In this document: one piece after another, positions 42,516 through 51,429 of the stretch
Layout: each line of letters begins with the position of its first letter
Numbering within the stretch: position 1 is the stretch's first letter
From: PFJX01 sp963713085
GTDB taxonomy: Bacteria; Pseudomonadota; Gammaproteobacteria; Burkholderiales; Thiobacillaceae
NCBI GenBank assembly: GCA_963713085.1
Contig: CAVQKQ010000015.1
Span: 32,834-96,833 of the forward strand
DNA: 64,000 nucleotides
Direction: 5' to 3'
Position numbers and translations under genes: made by a program
Notes under the pieces: generated by a model
Told to the model about the DNA's origin: nothing
Seen by the model: the letters and a program-made list of their open reading frames with translations, nothing else
Database searches by the model: none

Positions 42516-45500
42516 GTGAGCCAACTCCTCGTCGCCCACTACCATCGTGAAATCGACGCTCTCACCCGCTACGGTGGCTCGCGCGACGAAGGCAGCATCC
42601 GCAAGGCCTTCTCCAACCTGCTGGATGCCTATTGCAGGCCACGCGATCTGCGCCTCATCGACGAGCTGGAATTCATCACCCGGCAAAACGTCAAGGTCTA
42701 CCCGGACGGTACCGTCAAGGACGCCCTGCGCCTGACCCATGGCTACTGGGAGGCCAAGGACGAATACGACGACCTGGACCAGGAGATCGCGAAGAAGCGC
42801 GCCAAGGGCTACCCCACCGACAACATCCTGTTCGAGGACAGCCAGACCGCCGTCCTGATCCAGAACGACCAGGAGGCCATGCGCGTGGACATGGCCGACG
42901 GCGAGGCCCTGGACCGTCTCATCACCGCCTTCCTCGCCTACGAGCGCCCGGAAATCCGTGACTTCCGCCGCGCCGTGGAGAAATTCAAGGAAGACCTGCC
43001 CGCTGTGCTGGAGGCCCTGCGCGGCATGATCGAGGTCCAGCAGGCGGCCAACCGGCCCTTCGCCGCCGCCCTGAAAGCCTTCCTCAAACTCTGCAAGGAC
43101 AGCATCAACGCCGACATCTCCGCCGAGGACGTGCGCGAGATGCTGATCCAGCACATCCTCACCGAGGACATCTTTCTCCAGGTGTTCAACGATGCCCAGT
43201 TCCACCGGGAAAACAACATCGCCCGGGAATTGAACCGGGTCGAGCAGACCTTCTTCACCGGTACCACCAAGAAGAACACCCTCAAGCGCCTGGAGAGCTA
43301 TTACGGCGCCATCCGCCAGACCGCCGCCGGCATCTACGACCACCACGAGAAGCAGGGCTTCCTCAAGGCCATCTACGAGAACTTCTACAAGGTCTACAAC
43401 CCCAAGCTGGCCGACCGCCTGGGCGTGGTCTACACACCCAACGAGATCGTCCGCTTCATGATCCAGGGGGTGGAAAGCCTGCTGCACCGCCATTTCAACC
43501 GGCTGCTCCAGGACAACCACGTGGAAATCCTCGATCCCGCCGTGGGCACCGGCACCTTCATCAGCGACCTGATCGAACATCTCAGGAGCAACCCGGCGGC
43601 CCTCAAGTACAAGTACCAGAACGAGATCCACTGCAACGAGGTGGCCATCCTCCCCTACTACATCGCCAACCTGAACATCGAATTCACCTACGCCCAGATC
43701 GCCGGCGAATACCTGGAATTCCCCCACATCTGCTTCGTCGACACCCTGGACAACCTGGGCTTCGAGCGCACCCACCGGGGCCAACAGACGGCCCTCGACT
43801 TCGGCCTCTCCGCCGAAAACACCGAACGCATCCACAAGCAGAACAAGCGCCGCATCTCCGTCATCCTGGGCAACCCCCCGTACAACGCCAACCAGATGAA
43901 CGAGAACGACAACAACAAGAACCGGGTCTACGCCGGCATCGACCGGCGCATCAAGGACACCTGGATCGCCGCCAGCGGTGCCCAGAAGACCAAGATGTAC
44001 GACATGTACGCCCGCTTCTTCCGCTGGGCCGCCGACCGCATCGACGCCGACGGCGTCATCGCCTACATCACCAACCGTTCCTTCATCGACAGCCGCACCT
44101 TCGACGGCTTCCGCAAGGAGATGGCCCGGGAATTCAACGAGGCCCACATCGTCGATCTGGGCGGCGACGTGCGCGCCAACCCGAAACTCTCCGGCACCAC
44201 CCACAACGTGTTCGGCATCCAGACCGGCGTGGCCATCAGTTTCTGGGTCAAGAAGAAGCACCCCTCGCCCTCGGGGAGAGGGGCCAGGGGAGAGGGAAAG
44301 TGCAAGGTCTGGTACGCCCGCCGACCCGAGCAGGAAACCGCCGCCGACAAGCTCGCCTATCTCTCCGGCACCCCCTTCGACCAGGTGGCCTTCAGCCACG
44401 TGGTGCCGGACGCCAAGGGCAACTGGATCAATCAGGCGGACAACGACTTCGACGAACTGCTGCCCCTGGCCAGCAAGGCCACCAAGGCGGCGAAGACGCC
44501 CAACAAGGAACGGGCGCTGTTCAAGCTGTATTCGCTGGGAGTTGTGACCAATCGGGATGATTGGGTATATGGCTTGAGCACCGATGATGTCGCGACCAAG
44601 GTCAATTATTTGATCGACCGCTATACCGAGGCACTACAGCCTGACAAAGCCAAACGCCCTGATTCCGGCTCGGAATTCAAATGGACCCGGGCCGTCAAAC
44701 GTGACCTCCAAAAATGTGTGGAGTACCACTTCTTACCAGGAGCCGTTCGCAATGCCCTATATCGGCCCTTCGTCACGCTGCAGCTCTATTACCACCGCCA
44801 GCTCAATGAAATGCTGTACCAGACACCGGCCATTTTTCCTGAAGTTGACGCGGAGAACCTGGCCATTGCGATCATCGGCGAAGCGAGTGACAAGCCCTTT
44901 TCCGTGCTGGCTGCGGACCGGATAGCTGACCTTCATTTCCTCAGCCCGGCTGCCGGCACCCAGCTCTTTCCCCTTTACCGCTACGACGACCATGGAAACC
45001 GAGTCGACAACCTCACCGACTGGGGCGTCAGGCAGTTCGAGAAGCGCTACGGCAAGCGGGCCGGGATCAGCCGCCTGGACATCTTCCATTACGTCTATGC
45101 CGTGCTGCACGAGCCGGCCTACCGGGAGAAGTACGCCCTCAACCTGAAGCGGGAACTGCCCCGCATTCCCCTTTACGACGACTTCCGGCAATGGGCCGCC
45201 TGGGGCAATCGGCTGATGGAACTCCACGTGGGTTTCGAGAGCGTGGCGCCCTGGCCCCTGGAGCGCATCGACACCCTCTCCCCCGGCCCCTCCCCCGCCA
45301 GCGGGGGAGGGGAGCATCCGCCCAAGCCCAAGCTCAAGGCCGACAAGGCGGCGGGCCGCATCATCCTGGACCAGGCCACCACCCTGGCCGGCATTCCGCC
45401 CGAAGCCTGGGAATACCGCCTGGGCAACCGCTCGGCCCTGGAATGGGTGCTGGACCAGTACAAGGAAACCACCCCGCGCGATCCCACCATCCGGGCACGC

Positions 45501-45662
45501 TTCAACACCTACCGCTTCGCCGACCACAAGGAACGGGTCATCGACCTGTTGCGGCGGGTCTGCAGGGTGAGCCTGGAGACCCGGGCCATCGTCGCCGCCA
45601 TGGCCGGTGCAGACACCGGTTTATTATCCGGGGGCGCGGACACCAACGATGCGATTGAATAA
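42516..45662 (+). CDS. Single-chain restriction-modification enzyme (type IIG/ISP-like)
   Basis: This 1048-residue protein starts with GTG at 42516. The N-terminal region carries a PD-(D/E)xK-like pattern, with Asp69 and E79-A-K81 in KDALRLTHGYWEAKDE. A helical linker follows, then an N6-adenine methyltransferase with motif I ILDPAVGTGTF (338-348) and catalytic NPPY (453-456, VILGNPPYNANQ). A specificity region follows to the end. A helicase domain as in true type ISP enzymes is absent. Two GC-rich palindromic repeats are embedded in frame (residues about 582-594 and 919-934). No separate R or S gene is adjacent. Confidence 0.8.
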   Translation: MSQLLVAHYHREIDALTRYGGSRDEGSIRKAFSNLLDAYCRPRDLRLIDELEFITRQNVKVYPDGTVKDALRLTHGYWEAKDEYDDLDQEIAKKRAKGYPTDNILFEDSQTAVLIQNDQEAMRVDMADGEALDRLITAFLAYERPEIRDFRRAVEKFKEDLPAVLEALRGMIEVQQAANRPFAAALKAFLKLCKDSINADISAEDVREMLIQHILTEDIFLQVFNDAQFHRENNIARELNRVEQTFFTGTTKKNTLKRLESYYGAIRQTAAGIYDHHEKQGFLKAIYENFYKVYNPKLADRLGVVYTPNEIVRFMIQGVESLLHRHFNRLLQDNHVEILDPAVGTGTFISDLIEHLRSNPAALKYKYQNEIHCNEVAILPYYIANLNIEFTYAQIAGEYLEFPHICFVDTLDNLGFERTHRGQQTALDFGLSAENTERIHKQNKRRISVILGNPPYNANQMNENDNNKNRVYAGIDRRIKDTWIAASGAQKTKMYDMYARFFRWAADRIDADGVIAYITNRSFIDSRTFDGFRKEMAREFNEAHIVDLGGDVRANPKLSGTTHNVFGIQTGVAISFWVKKKHPSPSGRGARGEGKCKVWYARRPEQETAADKLAYLSGTPFDQVAFSHVVPDAKGNWINQADNDFDELLPLASKATKAAKTPNKERALFKLYSLGVVTNRDDWVYGLSTDDVATKVNYLIDRYTEALQPDKAKRPDSGSEFKWTRAVKRDLQKCVEYHFLPGAVRNALYRPFVTLQLYYHRQLNEMLYQTPAIFPEVDAENLAIAIIGEASDKPFSVLAADRIADLHFLSPAAGTQLFPLYRYDDHGNRVDNLTDWGVRQFEKRYGKRAGISRLDIFHYVYAVLHEPAYREKYALNLKRELPRIPLYDDFRQWAAWGNRLMELHVGFESVAPWPLERIDTLSPGPSPASGGGEHPPKPKLKADKAAGRIILDQATTLAGIPPEAWEYRLGNRSALEWVLDQYKETTPRDPTIRARFNTYRFADHKERVIDLLRRVCRVSLETRAIVAAMAGADTGLLSGGADTNDAIE
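44260..44297. repeat. GC-rich palindromic repeat, copy C (half element)
   Basis: cacccctcgccctcggggag followed by aggggccaggggagaggg is a single-hairpin version of the family, encoding PSPSGRGARGEG in the restriction-modification protein. Confidence 0.75.
45272..45314. repeat. GC-rich palindromic repeat, copy D (half element)
   Basis: caccctctcccccggcccct followed by cccccgccagcgggggaggg forms a hairpin and encodes TLSPGPSPASGGGE in the same gene. It is a second, independent half element in inverse orientation to copy C. Confidence 0.75.
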
Positions 45663-45706
45663 TCGCTTTTAGAGTCAGTATTTTATAAACGGACGATTTT
45701 CCCACC

Positions 45707-46513
45707 ATGCTTGTTCATCCCCAGTTCGATCCCGTCGCCCTGCACCTGGGGCCGCTGTCCGTGCGCTGGTACGGTCTCATGTACGTGGCCGCTTTCGCCG
45801 GTTTCATCCTGCTGGGGCGCTACCGGTCCCGCGTACAACCCCAGACCGGCTGGAGCTTCAAGGAACTGGACGACCTGTTGTTCTGGGGCGTACTGGGGGT
45901 GGTGGTGGGCGGACGACTGGGCCAGGTCCTGTTCTACGACCCCGGCTATTACTTCGCCAATCCCGGGGAGATCATCGCAGTCTGGAAGGGCGGCATGTCC
46001 TTCCACGGCGGCTTGATCGGCGTTCTGCTGGCCCTGGTCTGGCATGCCCACCGGACCGGGCGGCGCTTTCTGGAGGTGGGGGACTTCGTCGCTCCCCTGG
46101 TGCCCCTGGGGCTGTTCTTCGGCCGCATGGGCAACTTCATCAACGGTGAACTCTGGGGCCGGCCCGCCGACCCGTCCCTGCCCTGGGCCATGGTCTTCCC
46201 CCAGGCCAACGACCTCGTCCCCATCCCCAGGCATCCCTCCCAGCTCTACGAGGCCGGGCTGGAAGGCCTCGCCCTGTTCGTCCTGGTCTGGCTCTATTCC
46301 TCGAAACCGCGACCGGTGGGTGCGGTCTCGGGTGTGTTCCTCATGGGCTACGGCACCTTCCGCTTCCTAGCCGAATACTTCCGCAATCCGGACGACGGCA
46401 TCTTCGGCTACATGACCTTCAACATCAGCATGGGGCAATGGCTCTCCGCGCCGATGATCCTCGCGGGGATGTGGCTGTTTCTGCGTGCCCGCAGGACCGG
46501 GAGCGGCGGCTAG
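45707..46513 (+). CDS. lgt: Prolipoprotein diacylglyceryl transferase
   Basis: This inner-membrane enzyme transfers diacylglycerol from phosphatidylglycerol to the lipobox cysteine. Its 268 residues span several helices, and the signature GLFFGRMGNFINGELWGRP is present, with HGGLIGVLLAL and YGTFRFLAEYFR. It provides the first step of lipoprotein maturation; lnt in the same window does the last. Confidence 0.97.
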   Translation: MLVHPQFDPVALHLGPLSVRWYGLMYVAAFAGFILLGRYRSRVQPQTGWSFKELDDLLFWGVLGVVVGGRLGQVLFYDPGYYFANPGEIIAVWKGGMSFHGGLIGVLLALVWHAHRTGRRFLEVGDFVAPLVPLGLFFGRMGNFINGELWGRPADPSLPWAMVFPQANDLVPIPRHPSQLYEAGLEGLALFVLVWLYSSKPRPVGAVSGVFLMGYGTFRFLAEYFRNPDDGIFGYMTFNISMGQWLSAPMILAGMWLFLRARRTGSGG

Positions 46514-46555
46514 GATGAAATCCGGGATTTGGCTATACTTCGCGCCCAAATACAG

Positions 46556-46631
<76 letters not shown>

Positions 46632-46638
46632 AACATCC

Positions 46639-46665
46639 AGGCCAGAGAGACCCTCTGGCCTTTTT
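46639..46665 (+). terminator. Rho-independent terminator after tRNA-Ala
   Basis: AGGCCAGAG and CTCTGGCCT form a 9-bp stem with a 5-base loop, followed by TTTTC. Confidence 0.9.
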
Positions 46666-46724
46666 CATGGATGACCACCGGTATCGGACACGCAACGCCA
46701 CCGGGACGGTGCAATACTTTCGCC

Positions 46725-47498
46725 ATGGTCACGGCGACATTCCGTTTCTATGAAGAATTGAACGATTTCCTGGCTCCTGACCGGCGCCGGCGGGAATTCA
46801 CCTGCCCTTGCGCCCGGGCCGCCACCACCAAGCACATGATCGAGGCCCTGGGCGTGCCCCATACCGAGGTGGAACTGGTCATGGTGAATGGCGAATCGGT
46901 GGGCTTTGACTGCCAGCTGGCGGAGGGCGACCGGGTGGCGGTCTATCCCCGTTTCGAGGCCCTGGACGTGACGCCCCTGCTGCGGGTGCGCGGGAAGCCC
47001 CTGCGGGTGACCCGCTTCGTCGCCGATGCCCACCTGGGCGGGCTGGCCCACCTGCTGCGCATGACCGGCTACGACACGCTTTACGACAACCATTTCGACG
47101 ATGACGAGATCGTCGCCCTGGCGGCCCGGGAGCACCGCATCGTGCTGACCCGTGACCGGGAATTGCTGAAGCGGCGCGAGGTCACCCATGGCTGTTATGT
47201 CCATGCCTTGAAATCGGTGCGGCAATTGCACGAGATCTTCGACCGGCTGGATCTGGCGGGCGGCGTTCGGCCCTTCACCTTGTGCCTGCATTGCAATGCG
47301 CCCTTGCGCGAAATCGACAAGTCGCGGGTCGAACAGCGCGTACCGCCGGCCGTGTTCAGGTGCTACCAGCATTTCAGTACCTGCGATGTGTGCGCGCGGG
47401 TGTTTTGGGAGGGATCCCACTGGCAGCGAATGCGGGAGGTGCTCGATGCGGTCCTGAATCCCGACCATTCCGGTTGCCAGACTCCGACGCCGGGCTAG
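46725..47498 (+). CDS. Mut7-C RNase-domain protein with ubiquitin-like N-terminus
   Basis: The protein has 257 residues. Residues 1-85 are a beta-grasp Mut7-C ubiquitin-like domain (MVTATFRFYEELNDFLAP, MVNGESVGFDCQLAEGDRVA). Residues about 95-250 are the Mut7-C PIN-like RNase domain (RFVADAHLGGLAHLLRMTGYD, DDDEIVALAAREHRIVLTRDREL) with a zinc ribbon (CLHCN and CDVCARVFW). The start is ATG at 46725, after the tRNA terminator. The predicted role is RNA processing or quality control; no target is known. Confidence 0.85.
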   Translation: MVTATFRFYEELNDFLAPDRRRREFTCPCARAATTKHMIEALGVPHTEVELVMVNGESVGFDCQLAEGDRVAVYPRFEALDVTPLLRVRGKPLRVTRFVADAHLGGLAHLLRMTGYDTLYDNHFDDDEIVALAAREHRIVLTRDRELLKRREVTHGCYVHALKSVRQLHEIFDRLDLAGGVRPFTLCLHCNAPLREIDKSRVEQRVPPAVFRCYQHFSTCDVCARVFWEGSHWQRMREVLDAVLNPDHSGCQTPTPG

Positions 47499-47570
47499 AT
47501 TACGAAGTGCACGGGCGTAACCCAACATTGCATATTCGGAAACCACACCCCAATGGGACAGAACCGATCC

Positions 47571-47912
47571 ATGACGCTTATCGACTGCTCGCCCCGCTAT
47601 ACCCGCATGTTGCTGATGGCGGTCTGCCTGGCCCTGGTTTCCGGCCAGGCCCATGCCGAGGCGGGAGCGGTCTCCGGCGACAAGGGAACCGACATGGTGG
47701 TCGACCTGGTGGTGATGCGGCCTCTGGGCCTGGCGGCCACGGTCATCGGCGCCGTGGGCTTCGTCGTGTCACTGCCTTTCACCATCGCCGGCGGCAATGT
47801 GGGAGAGGTGGCCCAAGAACTGGTGGCCAGGCCGGCCGCCTACACCTTCACCAGACCACTGGGCGACTTCCAGGGTTGCGAGGAAGCCGGTTCGTCCTGT
47901 GGCGGGCGATAA
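47571..47912 (+). CDS. Small exported hydrophobic protein
   Basis: The protein has 113 residues from the ATG at 47571, which has a GGGACAG-like site; an in-frame ATG at 47553 is the alternative. A signal peptide (MLLMAVCLALVSGQAHA) is followed by a Gly/Val-rich hydrophobic segment (LGLAATVIGAVGFVVSLPFTI) and the tail GDFQGCEEAGSSCGGR with two Cys. Similar short envelope proteins are common in this group. The function is unknown. Confidence 0.6.
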   Translation: MTLIDCSPRYTRMLLMAVCLALVSGQAHAEAGAVSGDKGTDMVVDLVVMRPLGLAATVIGAVGFVVSLPFTIAGGNVGEVAQELVARPAAYTFTRPLGDFQGCEEAGSSCGGR

Positions 47913-48075
47913 CGCCCCAACTTTCCAGTAATCGCCTTTTGGTTCTTCCTGGGGGGATCATGTCACCCCACATGGCCAATTACATTCGTTAAAGCGAATG
48001 CTTATGAAGTTGTAATTTACACAGTGGCGCTTAATTAGAATGCGATTAAGTGTTATGTGCGTGTCATATATATGC

Positions 48076-48090
48076 GATATGATACATATC
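48076..48090. promoter_or_regulatory. ArsR operator candidate
   Basis: GATATG-ATA-CATATC is a perfect palindrome directly before the arsR start codon, within a longer AT-rich dyad. A second inverted repeat CTTAAT/ATTAAG lies at 48030-48050. ArsR repressors normally bind such dyads in their own promoter and leave when As(III) binds. Confidence 0.6.
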
Positions 48091-48408
48091 ATGATAGATC
48101 CACAAGCATTCTTCGATGCCTTGGCCGACCCGATCCGCAGGCGGCTCTTGGCACTGCTCCTGGAGCAGGACGAGCGTTGCGTTTGCGAGTTGCACGGTGT
48201 GCTCGACCAACCCCAGCCCAAGGTGTCACGACACCTGGGGGTGTTGCGGGAGGCCGGTGTCGTGGCGGCTAGGCGCCAGGGCGTGTGGATGCATTACCGC
48301 ATCCATCCCGAACTGCCGTCTTGGGCCCTGCGGGTGCTCTGGCACATGAAGGACGGCATGGGCGTCGAACCGGTCGCCAAGGCGGATTGCCTGAGTTGCG
48401 CCGCCTGA
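48091..48408 (+). CDS. arsR: ArsR-family arsenite-responsive repressor
   Basis: This is a 105-residue winged-helix repressor from the ATG at 48091. The metal-sensing helix region contains CVCELHGVLDQPQPKVSRHL, with the ELCVCDL-like Cys pair, and the recognition helix follows. A C-terminal CLSC pair may add a ligand. It is the first gene of the arsenic operon and should repress it in the absence of As(III). The longer upstream frame runs through the operator and is rejected. Confidence 0.9.
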   Translation: MIDPQAFFDALADPIRRRLLALLLEQDERCVCELHGVLDQPQPKVSRHLGVLREAGVVAARRQGVWMHYRIHPELPSWALRVLWHMKDGMGVEPVAKADCLSCAA

Positions 48409-48440
48409 GTGCCCGAATTGATAAATCTGACGGCTTAGTC

Positions 48441-49376
48441 ATGAAACACTGGTGGCGACTCTCCAACCTGCTCGTCTGCGGCGCTTTGCTGTTTCCGGCC
48501 CTGGCCCAGGCCTTCGAACTCAAGCCTCGGCAGGTGGCCCCGGACATCTACGCCCTGATCGGCCCCACCGGCATGCGCACCCACGACAACCTGGGAATGA
48601 ACGCCAACGCCGGTTTTGTGGTGACACCCGAGGGCGTGCTGCTGATCGACTCCGGCGCCTCGGCGCGGGGAGCCCGTCTGATCGAGGCGGCGGTGAAGAC
48701 AGTGACGGACCGGCCGGTGCGCTGGGTGATCAACACCGGCAGCCAGGATCACCGCTGGCTGGGCAACGGCTATTTCGCCGAGCGGGGCGCCCGTCTCATC
48801 GCCCTCAGGCGCACGGCGGAAACCCAGGCCCAAATGGGTGCCCAGCACCTGGCCATGCTCAGGCCGGTACTCCAGGAGGCCCTGGACGGCACCGTGGCTA
48901 TCCCCGCCCCGGCCCCCATCGACGCCGACCGGGCCGACCTGACCCTGGGCGGCGTGCATCTCCAACTCATCTGGCTGGGAGATGCCCACTTCGCAGGCGA
49001 TGCCGTGGTCTGGCTGCCGGAGGCCGGCGTGCTGTTCTCCGGTGACCTGGTGTTCGTGGACCGCATCCTGGGGGTGCTGCCCTGGAGCCACGTCGAGAGC
49101 TGGCGCGATGCCTTCCACGCCATGGAAAAGCTCCAGCCCCGGATCATCGTCCCCGGCCATGGCTCGGTCTGCGACCTGGCGAAGGCCCGGCGCGACACCG
49201 GCGACTACCTGGACTGGCTGGTGGACGAGGTGGGCCGCGCCCAGAAGAACTGGGAGCCCATCGAGGCCGTGGTGGAGCGGCTGGCGGATGCGCCCCGGTT
49301 CCGGCATCTGGAGAACTTCGCCAGCCTGCACCGGGGTAACGTCAACCGCACTTATCTGGAGTTCGAGAGCAAATGA
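48441..49376 (+). CDS. Exported metallo-beta-lactamase-fold protein with altered metal site
   Basis: This 311-residue protein has a signal peptide (LLVCGALLFPALAQA) and an MBL fold. The usual HxHxDH motif reads NTGSQDHRWLGN, so the two first-site histidines are lost. The Asp-His pair remains, together with GDAHFAGDAVVWL, FSGDLVFVD and VPGHGS. A single second-site metal is plausible. Its place inside an ars operon suggests an arsenic-linked role, but none is established for this family. Confidence 0.78.
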   Translation: MKHWWRLSNLLVCGALLFPALAQAFELKPRQVAPDIYALIGPTGMRTHDNLGMNANAGFVVTPEGVLLIDSGASARGARLIEAAVKTVTDRPVRWVINTGSQDHRWLGNGYFAERGARLIALRRTAETQAQMGAQHLAMLRPVLQEALDGTVAIPAPAPIDADRADLTLGGVHLQLIWLGDAHFAGDAVVWLPEAGVLFSGDLVFVDRILGVLPWSHVESWRDAFHAMEKLQPRIIVPGHGSVCDLAKARRDTGDYLDWLVDEVGRAQKNWEPIEAVVERLADAPRFRHLENFASLHRGNVNRTYLEFESK

Positions 49377-49409
49377 CCCTTCCCACTTCCACCGCAATGA
49401 GGCTTTCCC

Positions 49410-49823
49410 ATGACCGCTGAAAAGACTGTCCTGGTGCTCTGCACCGGCAACTCCTGCCGTTCCCAGATGGCCGAGGTTCTCATCAACCACGACCTGGCCG
49501 GGCAGGTCCACGCCCTCTCCGCCGGCACCCGGCCCCAGCCCAAGGTGGCCGACGGCGCCATCGAGGCCCTGAAGCTGGCCGATCTGCCCACCGAAGGTCT
49601 GCACCCCAAGGATGTTGATAGTTTGCTCGACCGGGACATCGACCTGGTGGTCACCGTTTGCGACAACGCCAAGGAAAGCTGCCCGGTGTTTCCCAGGCCG
49701 GTAAAGAGCATCCACCTGCCGTTCCACGATCCCCACGGCGAACCCCTGGAGAGCTTCGTCCAGGTACGGGACGAGATCCGCGTCCGCCTGGTGCCCGCCG
49801 TGCGCGAGGCATTGGAACTCTGA
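49410..49823 (+). CDS. arsC: Arsenate reductase, low-molecular-weight phosphatase type (first copy)
   Basis: This 137-residue protein has the P-loop CTGNSCRS (Cys at about 11) and the downstream redox cysteines in VTVCDNAKESCPVFP, matching thioredoxin-coupled ArsC. It reduces arsenate to arsenite for export. It is one of two adjacent paralogues. Confidence 0.9.
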   Translation: MTAEKTVLVLCTGNSCRSQMAEVLINHDLAGQVHALSAGTRPQPKVADGAIEALKLADLPTEGLHPKDVDSLLDRDIDLVVTVCDNAKESCPVFPRPVKSIHLPFHDPHGEPLESFVQVRDEIRVRLVPAVREALEL

Positions 49824-49855
49824 GCCGACACGGTAAAAAACCGAAGGAGCAGGAT

Positions 49856-50359
49856 ATGAACGACCAAGTGCATAACGTGTTGTTTCTCTGTACCGGCAAC
49901 ACGGCCCGTTCAATCCTCGCCGAGGCATTGCTCAACAGCGTCATCGGCCGGGGACGGTTCCGCGCATACAGCGCGGGCAGTCACCCCGCCGGCCAGGTGA
50001 ACCCGTTCGCCATCGAGTTGTTGGAAAAGAACCATTTGGCTGTCGCCGACCTGCGCAGCAAGTCCTGGGACGAGTTCGCGATGCCGGACGCGCCGGTCAT
50101 GGACTTCGTCTTCACCGTCTGCGACAACGCAGCCAACGAGGTGTGCCCGGTGTGGCCGGGCCAGCCCATGACCGCCCACTGGGGGGTGCCCGACCCGGCG
50201 GCGGTGACGGGTTCCGACGAGGTGAAGCGTAAGGCCTTCTTCCGGGCGTTCAACCAGCTGCAGAACCGCATCTCACTGTTCGCCAATTTGCCCCTGGACA
50301 AGCTTGACCGGATCAAGCTGCAGAAGGTGTTGCGGGACATCGGCCAGGCCCAGCCATGA
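49856..50359 (+). CDS. Arsenate reductase, low-molecular-weight phosphatase type (second copy)
   Basis: This 167-residue paralogue has the P-loop CTGNTARS and the pair in FTVCDNAANEVCPVWPG. Ser/Cys in the P-loop is replaced (TARS in place of SCRS) and the C-terminus is longer. It matches the ArsC form usually linked to ACR3. A ribosome binding site (AAGGAGC) precedes the ATG at 49856. Its end overlaps the acr3 start by 4 bases, so it is coupled to the exporter. Confidence 0.87.
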   Translation: MNDQVHNVLFLCTGNTARSILAEALLNSVIGRGRFRAYSAGSHPAGQVNPFAIELLEKNHLAVADLRSKSWDEFAMPDAPVMDFVFTVCDNAANEVCPVWPGQPMTAHWGVPDPAAVTGSDEVKRKAFFRAFNQLQNRISLFANLPLDKLDRIKLQKVLRDIGQAQP

Positions 50360-51429
50360 CCGCCCAATGCGAGGTCGTCGCCAAGGCCGTTTCAGGCGCG
50401 GAACTGGGTTTTTTCGAGCGCTGGCTCAGCTTGTGGGTGTTCCTGGCCATCGTCGCCGGCATCGTGCTGGGGCAACTGGCGCCTGGGCCGGTGCATGCCC
50501 TCGGTGCCCTGGAGATCGCCCGGGTCAACCTGCCGGTGGGGCTGCTGATCTGGCTGATGATCATCCCCATGCTGATGAAAATCGACTTCGCCGCCCTGCA
50601 TGAGGTGAAGCGTCATTGGCGCGGCATCGGCGTGACCCTGTTCATCAACTGGGGCGTGAAGCCGTTCTCCATGGCCCTGTTGGGCTGGATCTTCATTCGC
50701 CAGGTGTTTGCGCCGTATCTGCCGGCGGAGCAGATCGACAGCTACATCGCCGGCCTGATCCTGCTGGCCGCCGCGCCCTGCACCGCCATGGTGTTCGTCT
50801 GGAGCCATCTGTCCAAGGGCGATCCCCTGTTCACCCTGAGCCAGGTGGCCCTGAACGACACCATCATGGTGTTCGCCTTCGCCCCCATCGTCGCCCTGCT
50901 TTTGGGTGTGGCCGCCATCAGCGTGCCCTGGGCCACCTTGGTCCTGTCGGTGGTGATGTACATCGTCATCCCCCTGGCCATCGCCCAGGCCCTGCGCCGC
51001 ATGCTGCTGGCCAACCAGAAGTTGGATGCGGTGCTGACCCGACTGCACCCGGTCGGCATCTCCGCCCTGCTGGCCACCCTGGTGCTGCTGTTCGCCTTTC
51101 AAGGTCAGGCGATCCTGGACCAGCCTCTGATCATCGTCATGCTGGCGGTGCCGATCCTGATCCAGGTCTATTTCAATTCCATGCTGGCCTACTGGCTCAA
51201 CCGGAAGGTGGGCGAGGCCCACTGCGTGGCCGGCCCATCCGCCCTGATCGGCGCCTCCAACTTCTTCGAACTGGCGGTGGCGGCGGCCATCTCCCTGTAC
51301 GGCTTCCAGTCCGGCGCCGCCCTGGCCACGGTGGTGGGGGTGCTGATCGAGGTGCCGGTAATGCTGTCGGTGGTGAACATCGTCAATCGCAGCAAGGGCT
51401 GGTACGAAGCCGGCCTGGCCCATGTTTGA
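50356..51429 (+). CDS. acr3: ACR3-type arsenite efflux permease
   Basis: This 357-residue inner-membrane exporter has about ten helices. The conserved thiol in LLAAAPCTAMVFVWSHL, the segment PIVALLLGVAAISVP and the final ASNFFELAVAAAISLYG, with its conserved Asn/Glu, identify ACR3. It extrudes As(III) using the membrane potential. It overlaps both neighbours (4 and 8 bases). Confidence 0.95.
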   Translation: MTAQCEVVAKAVSGAELGFFERWLSLWVFLAIVAGIVLGQLAPGPVHALGALEIARVNLPVGLLIWLMIIPMLMKIDFAALHEVKRHWRGIGVTLFINWGVKPFSMALLGWIFIRQVFAPYLPAEQIDSYIAGLILLAAAPCTAMVFVWSHLSKGDPLFTLSQVALNDTIMVFAFAPIVALLLGVAAISVPWATLVLSVVMYIVIPLAIAQALRRMLLANQKLDAVLTRLHPVGISALLATLVLLFAFQGQAILDQPLIIVMLAVPILIQVYFNSMLAYWLNRKVGEAHCVAGPSALIGASNFFELAVAAAISLYGFQSGAALATVVGVLIEVPVMLSVVNIVNRSKGWYEAGLAHV

